DNA from: a virus | Length of the DNA stretch: 35,589 bases | IMG/VR virus record: IMGVR_UViG_3300004282_000005 | Span: 1-35,589 of that record | Strand: one strand, 5' to 3' | In this document: one piece after another, positions 29,424 to 34,881 of the stretch | Position numbering within the stretch: position 1 is the first letter of the stretch | How the letters are laid out: every line of letters begins with the position of its first letter | Notes under the pieces: model-generated | Told to the model about the DNA's origin: nothing | Database searches by the model: none | Seen by the model: the letters and a program-made list of their open reading frames with translations, nothing else | Translations under genes and position numbers: made by a program

Positions 29424-29618
29424 ATGAGAAAAATATTATGTATAAATGATGTTAACTGTGCCCTTATTAAAAAGGGAGAGATATATGATGGATATCCATT
29501 ATTTAGCGAAAACCAAACATTAATAGGGTGGAATATACCTGGTAAATATCATAAATACCCTGTTAAATGTTGTGAATTAGTTGCTAAAACTTTGAGTAAA
29601 AATATTAAGACAATATGA
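29424..29618 (+). CDS. Small barrel-like protein with NIKTI C-terminal peptide (64 aa)
   Basis: The ATG at 29424 is the start; a longer frame from 29361 runs through the tRNA-like gene and is rejected. The protein reads MRKILCINDVNCALIKKGEI, then YDGYPLF and KYPVKCCELVAK, the phage barrel pattern K-[IV]-x-C-I-[ND] ... K-G-x-I-Y-x-G. It ends TLSKNIKTI. It is the first of three tandem paralogues up to 30018, coupled by ATGA. Confidence 0.7.
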   Translation: MRKILCINDVNCALIKKGEIYDGYPLFSENQTLIGWNIPGKYHKYPVKCCELVAKTLSKNIKTI

Positions 29619-29818
29619 AAGTAATATGTATTGATGATACTCCAGTGGCTGGTTCTAAACATAAGTTAGTAAAAGGACATATATATGAAGGTGAGATTTT
29701 AAGATATTATGCAGGTGAGGATAGATAGGAGATAGAAGGACATACTGGATGTGTATATTTCTTCCATAGGTTTAAAAAACATCCTAATAATCTTTCTAAA
29801 AACATTAAAGTGATATGA
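29615..29818 (+). pseudogene. Barrel-like NIKVI protein interrupted by an in-frame TAG
   Basis: The frame begins MKVICIDDTPVAGSKHKLVK and continues GHIYEGEILRYYAGEDR. A TAG follows at 29726-29728 (codon 38), then the same frame goes on EIEGHTGCVYFFHRFKKHPN and NLSKNIKVI to a normal TGA. Aligned with the paralogue at 29815, the TAG falls at a Tyr, so one base change would explain it. The downstream half keeps the C-terminal peptide and the ATGA coupling, so the break is recent or the TAG is read through. A 37-residue truncated product is also possible. Confidence 0.75.
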
Positions 29819-30018
29819 GACTAAAGCTTTTGTGTATTGACAATAAGGGGACAGAAAATTTTTTTATTCCATTAATAATAGGCAATACATACCATGGGAA
29901 ACTAGTACCATACGGTAGTCAAAAGAGATATCAGATAGAAAATCATAGTCGCTATCTTTATCACTTAGAAAGGTTTAAAATAATGAGAGACTTATCTAAA
30001 AATATTAAAGTTATATGA
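29815..30018 (+). CDS. Small barrel-like protein with NIKVI C-terminal peptide (67 aa)
   Basis: The protein has 67 residues: MRLKLLCIDNKGTENFFIPL, then IIGNTYHGKLVPYGSQKRYQ and RYLYHLERFKIMRD, ending LSKNIKVI. It is a paralogue of the two preceding genes (K-x-x-C-I-[DN] start, G-x-x-Y-x-G, and a final [HE]-R-F-K strand) and the last one with the shared C-terminal peptide in the window. Its TGA overlaps the next ATG. Confidence 0.72.
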   Translation: MRLKLLCIDNKGTENFFIPLIIGNTYHGKLVPYGSQKRYQIENHSRYLYHLERFKIMRDLSKNIKVI

Positions 30019-30362
30019 CTACATTAGAAAAAAGACAGTTGATAGAAGGTAATATAATGATGTCTAAGTATCTCTATGGAGAAGGTAATACAGAATTGTA
30101 TTATCAAGTAGGTTATAGAGGCACTAATCCTATCTATAGGCGTGCTGATGAGCTATGTGATAACCAATGGACTAACTTCCATAACAATTGGGATCTATTA
30201 ATGGATATCATATGTAAGATATCTAAGGATGAGCATGACTCATTCAGTAATGGTGATATATTACAGACTGAGATACGTAATCGTATGTTTCAGTTTGCAT
30301 ATGATCCTCAGTACGTGTGGGAAAAATGTCTTGAATATGTGAAGCTTAAACTAACTGTATGA
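30015..30362 (+). CDS. Hypothetical protein (115 aa)
   Basis: The protein has 115 residues, soluble and helical, with LEKRQLIEGNIMMSKYLYGE, RADELCDNQWTNFHNNWDLL and EIRNRMFQFAYDPQYVWEKC. The W/Y-rich helical layout is consistent but no family is recognised with confidence. It ends KLKLTV, so the NIKVI peptide is absent. It is coupled to both neighbours by ATGA overlaps. Confidence 0.62.
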   Translation: MTTLEKRQLIEGNIMMSKYLYGEGNTELYYQVGYRGTNPIYRRADELCDNQWTNFHNNWDLLMDIICKISKDEHDSFSNGDILQTEIRNRMFQFAYDPQYVWEKCLEYVKLKLTV

Positions 30363-30565
30363 TACTACAAATAATAGCAGGCTTATTAAGTTTGTCGGGA
30401 TATTATTTCATAAGTAAGAATCCTAGGTATTCATATATATCATTTATATTGTTAAATGGTGTGTTATTATTATCTGTATTTAACATAGGATTAATTATTA
30501 ATTCATTGTTTAGTAGTTATTTTTTAATAAAATATGAATATGAAAGATCAATTAATCTCATTTGA
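30359..30565 (+). CDS. Small two-helix membrane protein (68 aa)
   Basis: The protein has 68 residues with hydrophobic segments ILQIIAGLLSLSGYYFI (~2-18) and, after a short polar stretch (SKNPRYS), a long segment through YISFILLNGVLLLSVFNIGL and INSLFSSYFL. The C terminus is charged (KYEYERS). Likely in the host inner membrane. It overlaps the next gene by 32 bases. Confidence 0.62.
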   Translation: MILQIIAGLLSLSGYYFISKNPRYSYISFILLNGVLLLSVFNIGLIINSLFSSYFLIKYEYERSINLI

Positions 30566-30902
30566 GACAGCTAAATTAGCTAAAGAAAAAGAATTTACTT
30601 GGGATAATGGTATGGTAGAAATAGACAAAAGAATGTTTCCTAACTTACCAAATAAAATAAAAAGACTACCTACTCAATCTTTACTTCAGAAATGGTTAAG
30701 AGAGGAATATCATATTATAGTAGAATCACAGTTTGTTGCAGGAAAAACTACTAAAACAGCTTGGTATGATTATATAATACATGTATCTGATGAGTATGCT
30801 AGAAAGGATTTTAATTATTCAAGTATTAATCTTGAAATGAAATATAAAACATATGAAGAAGCTTTAGAAATAGGTTTACAAGAAGCATTAAAATTATTAT
30901 GA
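30534..30902 (+). CDS. Conserved phage protein, LAKEKGF/SLLQKWLRE family (122 aa)
   Basis: The protein has 122 residues. LISFETAKLAKEKEFTWDNG, then PTQSLLQKWLREEYHIIVES and a C-terminal YEEALEIGLQEALKLL, make up a widespread family of phage and prophage proteins in Bacteroidota and beyond. Its biochemical role is not known to me. It is complete compared with the family, and starts at MNMKDQ with a second in-frame Met two codons later. Its end is coupled to the next gene by ATGA. Confidence 0.78.
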   Translation: MNMKDQLISFETAKLAKEKEFTWDNGMVEIDKRMFPNLPNKIKRLPTQSLLQKWLREEYHIIVESQFVAGKTTKTAWYDYIIHVSDEYARKDFNYSSINLEMKYKTYEEALEIGLQEALKLL

Positions 30903-31243
30903 ATTACAATCAAGCGGAAGTCGTTCTGACTATGAAAATTAGAGGAACGCAAGCCATACGCGGCTCCTATTCACATTTTTATCGTATTGATAAGGATGGT
31001 AAAGAGATTAATGGAACAAGGATGGAAAAATCCCCAGTATTCTCTGAGTGTAACAAGACATTGAAGTTGGGTAATGAGTTCGTGCAAGGTGCGTTATCTG
31101 AGCCACCTAAAGAGCTTAAGCATGAGTTTCGTATTCCCCAATGGAGAAAGCTCCCTGAACGCAAACGTATATCGTTTCATGTTCATTCTTATGTTGTGGC
31201 TATGCACCCTGAGCATCGTGGATATGTAATGGAAATATTATAA
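30899..31243 (+). CDS. Hypothetical protein (114 aa)
   Basis: The protein has 114 residues, basic, with AEVVLTMKIRGTQAIRGSYS, RIPQWRKLPERKRISFHVHS and a final VVAMHPEHRGYVMEIL. The wording 'I-P-x-W-x-K-L-x-x-x-x-R-I-x-x-H' suggests a compact mixed fold. Its codon usage is slightly GC-richer than the array to its left. It is likely a small early phage protein of unknown role. Confidence 0.62.
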   Translation: MNYNQAEVVLTMKIRGTQAIRGSYSHFYRIDKDGKEINGTRMEKSPVFSECNKTLKLGNEFVQGALSEPPKELKHEFRIPQWRKLPERKRISFHVHSYVVAMHPEHRGYVMEIL

Positions 31244-31263
31244 CATACAATAAAACCTTTATT

Positions 31264-31581
31264 ATGAATAGTAAGTTTATAATCCTTGGTAAAGCCAAGG
31301 TAACCTTTAATCATGAATATGAACTACGTAATGTAGTTGACAAGAAATCAAGTCTTGTGTCTCTAGTATCATACCCTGTAGCAACAAGAGTACTTGTTGA
31401 GACAGAAGGTGGCAAATATCATGCTAAGGTATCACCATTCTACAAACAACCATTTACTTTTGAAGGTGGTCGTAAATATGCTCTTAAAAAAGCATTAGCA
31501 CAGGATAAGAAGCTTACGAAAGAAGAACGTCGTAGGATATGGGAGGAGTATAATAAACTTAAACCTGGTGGTAGATGGTAA
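31264..31581 (+). CDS. Conserved phage hypothetical protein (105 aa)
   Basis: The protein has 105 residues: FIILGKAKVTFNHEYELRNV, VATRVLVETEGGKYHAKV, and FEGGRKYALKKALAQDKKLT followed by KEERRRIWEEYNKLK. The end 'F-x-G-G-R-K-x-A-L-x-x-A-L ... L-[ST]-K-x-E-R-x-x-I-W' is a recurring phage motif of unknown function. The gene has its own short A/T-rich leader (20 bases) and overlaps the next gene by seven bases. Confidence 0.7.
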   Translation: MNSKFIILGKAKVTFNHEYELRNVVDKKSSLVSLVSYPVATRVLVETEGGKYHAKVSPFYKQPFTFEGGRKYALKKALAQDKKLTKEERRRIWEEYNKLKPGGRW

Positions 31582-31796
31582 CCTCAACTGCAACAAAACA
31601 CGATGATACTAATAAGTATCCTTGTTTAAAGATCCATGATAATGGCACTATAGGGCTATTTAATGAGTTGGGATGTGTGTTTGTATATATTCCCACTAAA
31701 TTAAAAGGCGATAACAATGTCGGAGATTTTTTAGATGAATATGATCTAGGAGATTGGATTCCTTATAATGGAATTGTAACACTACAATCAAGCTAA
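31575..31796 (+). CDS. Small hypothetical protein (73 aa)
   Basis: The protein has 73 residues, acidic, with YPCLKIHDNGTIGLFNELGC and DEYDLGDWIPYNGIVTLQSS. The final 'W-x-P-Y-N-G-x-V-T-L' is seen in other small phage proteins. It directly abuts the next gene (stop followed at once by ATG). Function unknown. Confidence 0.62.
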   Translation: MVTSTATKHDDTNKYPCLKIHDNGTIGLFNELGCVFVYIPTKLKGDNNVGDFLDEYDLGDWIPYNGIVTLQSS

Positions 31797-31979
31797 ATGA
31801 TAGAAAGCTTTAATTATATAGTAGGCAAATCGCCTGAGAATGCTTGGAGAAGGAATAACCTTCTTGCTGTACATGGCTGTATTGAGACTCCTGATTACTT
31901 TGAGGTAAGATTCAAGTTTGTGGAGTATTATAATAATCGTTCTGTTGAGGTAAATCTCTTATATCAGATAGTTAAATGA
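31797..31979 (+). CDS. Small hypothetical protein (60 aa)
   Basis: The protein has 60 residues: FNYIVGKSPENAWRRNNLLA, then CIETPDYFEVRFKFVEYYNN. It has no recognised family. It is coupled to the amidotransferase by an ATGA overlap, so the two are co-translated and may work together; this is suggestion only. Confidence 0.6.
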   Translation: MIESFNYIVGKSPENAWRRNNLLAVHGCIETPDYFEVRFKFVEYYNNRSVEVNLLYQIVK

Positions 31980-32623
31980 TAATAGGAATACCTGGATGGA
32001 ACATGGGGCCCAATTCATTTGGGATTGGGCTCACATACCTCGAGTTTTTACAAGAGGTGTTATACAGTAGTGATATAAGGATACTATTACCAAATACTCC
32101 TGTGTTGACTGATCTTGACCTATTAGTATTACCTGGTGGTGCTGACATCAATCCTAGTAGGTATGGTGAGCCACCTGGATTCTATACTGACAAGCCTGAT
32201 CTGATAAAGGAATACTTTGATGTATTCATGCTACCACAGTATATTGAGCAACGAACACCTATATTAGGTATATGTCGTGGATGTCAGGCTATTGCTGTGG
32301 CATTTGGTGGTAAGCTAATACAGAACATGTATCATGAGACTAATAAGGCTGATGATCCCTATAGTGGTGTTCATAATATCACTGTTGCTGATAAATCTAA
32401 GAAGATAAAGGTTAATAGTAGACATCATCAGTCTATACGACCACCAAATGATGATAGCCCTATAAAAGTGATAGCTACACACAGTAATAATAACTATCAT
32501 GTAGAGGCCATTAAAATACAAGATTATCCTATTACAGGTGTACAATGGCATCCTGAGGATCTTATTGAGGATTCAGGTGTCAATTATGTATGTCAATTAG
32601 TAAATAACATAATTAAAAAATAA
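31976..32623 (+). CDS. Class I glutamine amidotransferase, peptidase C26 (PuuD-like)
   Basis: The protein has 215 residues, a stand-alone class I amidotransferase fold. Motifs: DLLVLPGGADINPSRYG (~48-64), the nucleophile elbow ILGICRGCQAIAVAFGG with Cys100, the family phrase VNSRHHQSI (~147-154) and GVQWHPED with His192 and Glu194, completing the Cys-His-Glu triad. The HHQS phrase and PGG-DINP start match gamma-glutamyl hydrolases of the PuuD group, which cleave gamma-glutamyl amides, more than amidotransferase subunits of synthetases. It is slightly shorter than the bacterial enzymes (~240-255). The substrate in a phage is unknown; nucleotide or DNA modification, or polyamine metabolism, are possibilities. 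Confidence 0.88.
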   Translation: MIIGIPGWNMGPNSFGIGLTYLEFLQEVLYSSDIRILLPNTPVLTDLDLLVLPGGADINPSRYGEPPGFYTDKPDLIKEYFDVFMLPQYIEQRTPILGICRGCQAIAVAFGGKLIQNMYHETNKADDPYSGVHNITVADKSKKIKVNSRHHQSIRPPNDDSPIKVIATHSNNNYHVEAIKIQDYPITGVQWHPEDLIEDSGVNYVCQLVNNIIKK

Positions 32624-32628
32624 CTAAA

Positions 32629-32739
32629 ATGGAGGAAGAGAATGAAGGAATGAAAATTGAAATTTACGGTAATATGTCAGAAAATACATATAATGACCAA
32701 CAAATACTTGTTTATTTAGTAAATAAATATGAAAAATAA
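32629..32739 (+). CDS. Small acidic ORF (36 aa)
   Basis: The 36-residue ORF reads MEEENEGMKIEIYGNMSENT, then YNDQQILVYLVNKYEK. It starts five bases after the amidotransferase stop and ends where the promoter of the AP2-HNH gene begins. It might be a complete tiny gene or the tail of a gene cut by the endonuclease insertion. No family recognised. Confidence 0.4.
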   Translation: MEEENEGMKIEIYGNMSENTYNDQQILVYLVNKYEK

Positions 32740-32771
32740 TTTGGAAATCTCATTAAAAATGCTTATATTTG
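32740..32771 (+). promoter_or_regulatory. Plus-strand promoter of the AP2-HNH gene
   Basis: TTTG at 32740-32743 and TATATTTG at 32764-32771 are separated by 20 bases, a perfect Bacteroidota-type promoter, 18 bases before the ATG at 32790. It is the only such promoter I found on the plus strand. No GTTAAG element lies 54 bases upstream of the -7 box. Confidence 0.85.
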
Positions 32772-32789
32772 TACTCTAAATCATAGAGT

Positions 32790-33239
32790 ATGAAGAAAAT
32801 AAAATTGAGCCAAGGAGAATTTACATTAGTTGATGATGATGATTTTGAATATCTTAGTCAATTTAAATGGTATTGCAGGAGAGATAGAAATACGAGTTAT
32901 GCTGTTAGAAAATCTAGTCCTAGTAAAACTGTTTTGATGCATAGAGTTATAATGAAAACCCCAGATAATTTATTAGTTGACCATATTGATCATAATGGAT
33001 TAAATAATCAAAAAAATAATCTAAGAAACTGTTCAAAAACAGAAAGTCAACAAAATAGAAGAACATGGAGTAATAGTGGATACCTAGGTGTTCACATATG
33101 CATTAGAGCCGCAATTCAAGTTAATGGTAAGTGCCTTAGGCTTGGTACTTTTAAAACAATTAAAGAAGCTGCTATTGCTTATGATAATGCAGCAAAAAAG
33201 CATTTTGGTGAGTTTGCAAATTTAAATTTCAAGGAGTAA
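32790..33239 (+). CDS. HNH endonuclease with C-terminal AP2 DNA-binding domain
   Basis: The protein has 149 residues. The N-terminal strand region (KLSQGEFTLVDDDDFEYLSQ) leads to the HNH core: VLMHRVIM (His51), VDHIDHNGLNNQKNNLRNCS (~63-82) with the two His and Asn. The AP2 domain follows (~97-147): SGYLGVHICIRAAIQVNGK, LRLGTFKTIKEAAIAYDNAA and HFGEFANLNF. The first strand pair of AP2 appears a few residues shorter than usual (the W/R strand after GV is reduced), which may weaken DNA binding. It is a typical phage mobile endonuclease, has its own promoter, and its stop abuts the next gene directly. Confidence 0.92.
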   Translation: MKKIKLSQGEFTLVDDDDFEYLSQFKWYCRRDRNTSYAVRKSSPSKTVLMHRVIMKTPDNLLVDHIDHNGLNNQKNNLRNCSKTESQQNRRTWSNSGYLGVHICIRAAIQVNGKCLRLGTFKTIKEAAIAYDNAAKKHFGEFANLNFKE

Positions 33240-33800
33240 ATGGAGTTAAAGATTACCGTTGAAGAACTAAGGAAGATGGGTTTATCATTAACCCAGTATA
33301 TTGTGCTTTGGGGTTTATATAATCAAGTGAAAGTTAATTATTTAGTGGTCAATGAGGAAGGTATGGCTGATCTCCTTAAGAGACAGCTCGTAGGTTATTC
33401 TACCACCACAGGTGAGCTACTATTAACAACTAAAAGCTTAGAGATATTTGAACCACCAAGCGTGTTATTTGATTCTTTTATTGAGATCTTTCCAACAAGA
33501 GTAAAAAATAGTGCTGGAGTAGTTCGGGTGTTATCACCCGACTCTCCCACTTCATTGTCTGGAAGGAAGATCAAGCGTAAGTGGCATAGTATAACAAAGA
33601 ATAATACTAAGCTACAAGAGCATATTCTAGAATGTCTAAAAGAGGAGGTGAGAGTGAGAACAAATATGGGAGAACTCTATTGGATGCGTAATGCTGAGAC
33701 TTGGTTAAACAAGTGTACATGGGAAGATTATGAATATTTATTAGAGCAACCAAAAACAACAGAAAACTCATTTAATAAGATTGGTGAGATTCGTTTATGA
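33240..33800 (+). CDS. Conserved phage protein, possible replication initiator or helicase partner (186 aa)
   Basis: The protein has 186 residues. The N-terminal third is helical with a winged-helix look (LSLTQYIVLWGLYNQVKVNY). The centre reads FDSFIEIFPTRVKNSAGVVR and then KIKRKWHSITKNN. The C-terminal third has LQEHILECLKEEVRVRTN and LYWMRNAETWLNKCTWEDYE, a pattern seen in DnaD/O-type replication proteins of phages ('etWLn...W..y'). It lies directly before the DnaB-type helicase and overlaps it by ATGA, which supports a helicase-loading or origin-binding role. The role is inferred. Confidence 0.65.
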   Translation: MELKITVEELRKMGLSLTQYIVLWGLYNQVKVNYLVVNEEGMADLLKRQLVGYSTTTGELLLTTKSLEIFEPPSVLFDSFIEIFPTRVKNSAGVVRVLSPDSPTSLSGRKIKRKWHSITKNNTKLQEHILECLKEEVRVRTNMGELYWMRNAETWLNKCTWEDYEYLLEQPKTTENSFNKIGEIRL

Positions 33801-34876
33801 TTGCTAATAAGGTCATAGAATCCCTTGAGAAGAATAGAGGTAAACGATTACGTGGAGACCTAATAGCTATACCGTGGTCATTAGCGAAATTATCTTCATT
33901 GATACCTGGTGTAGAGAAGAGTAAGTATTATTTAATATCGGCATCACCTAAAGGTGGTAAGACTCAGTTAGCTGATTTCTTATTTGTCTATGAGCCTATA
34001 GAATGGTTTATGAGAACAAAGCCTAAGATGAAGCTTAAGATACTATATTTCTCTCTTGAAATGAGTAAAGAGAGTAAGGTATTGCAAGCTATATCTTATA
34101 AATTGAATAAGGATTACAATATTAGTATATCACCACAACATCTACGATCAACATTTGCTGGATATATATTAGATGACAGGGTTCTTAAGATAATACAATG
34201 TTCAGATTTTCAGTCTTGGTTGCGTAAGTTCGAGTCTATCGTCACATTAGTTGATGATATTCGTAGTCCTGATAGGATACACGCATTTGTCAAGGGTTAT
34301 GCTGAGAAGCATGGACGTTATATTATAGAGAATGATATAATACAAGATTATATCCCTGATGATCCAGAAGAGCATATCATTGTGATATGTGATCACTTAT
34401 CTCTATTAATGCCTGATAATGGTGATACTTTACATATGGCTATGTATAAGTATTCAGCTTATCACTGTCTTGAATTTCGAGATAGATTTAAATATACAGT
34501 AGTAAACATACAACAACAGAGTGCTGACTCAGCCAAACAGCAATTCGACTATAGAGGCAACTCTATATTAGAGAAGGTAAGACCATCACCTGATGGCTTA
34601 GCAGATATGAGACTATCCGCAAGAGATGTTAATCTCATGATTAGTCTATTCAACCCATATTCATATAACATTGAGGAATATGAGGGTATTGATCTTAGAC
34701 GAATAGGAAGGTGGCATAGAGAGTTATTTGTTAATCTTAATAGGGATGGTATGGCTAATGCTCAGTTACAGTTATACTTTAATGGTGCTGTTAATGAGTT
34801 TATGGAGTTACCTCGTGAGATGGATGATACTATGTATAAGTTAATACAAAACAAAGTAAATAAATTAATAACGTAA
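33797..34876 (+). CDS. DnaB-type replicative helicase (RecA-fold ATPase domain)
   Basis: The protein has 359 residues, smaller than bacterial DnaB (~450) because the N-terminal collar domain is short or absent. It unwinds DNA ahead of the fork in its family. Motifs: Walker A SASPKGGKTQLAD (~48-60), the DnaB 1a motif LYFSLEMS (~83-90), Walker B HIIVICDHLSLL (~193-204), and VVNIQQQSADSAKQ (~236-249) at the place of the DnaB H3 Gln. The final ~90 residues include an Arg-rich stretch (DLRRIGRWHRELFVNLNRDG), probably containing the arginine finger. It is flanked by a probable partner and by a RecA-type ATPase. Confidence 0.82.
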   Translation: MIANKVIESLEKNRGKRLRGDLIAIPWSLAKLSSLIPGVEKSKYYLISASPKGGKTQLADFLFVYEPIEWFMRTKPKMKLKILYFSLEMSKESKVLQAISYKLNKDYNISISPQHLRSTFAGYILDDRVLKIIQCSDFQSWLRKFESIVTLVDDIRSPDRIHAFVKGYAEKHGRYIIENDIIQDYIPDDPEEHIIVICDHLSLLMPDNGDTLHMAMYKYSAYHCLEFRDRFKYTVVNIQQQSADSAKQQFDYRGNSILEKVRPSPDGLADMRLSARDVNLMISLFNPYSYNIEEYEGIDLRRIGRWHRELFVNLNRDGMANAQLQLYFNGAVNEFMELPREMDDTMYKLIQNKVNKLIT

Positions 34877-34881
34877 AAGAT

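Noticed and set aside
29361-29618. Longer start for the 29424 gene
   Set aside because: The extra residues are a translation of the tRNA-like anticodon and T arms; the ATG at 29424 gives the family start M-R-K-I-L-C-I.
29726-29728. Genome-wide reassignment of TAG
   Set aside because: TAG ends other genes normally in this window (for example at 16981, 18369, 25110 and 28587) and other long genes have no internal TAG, so only a local event is supported.
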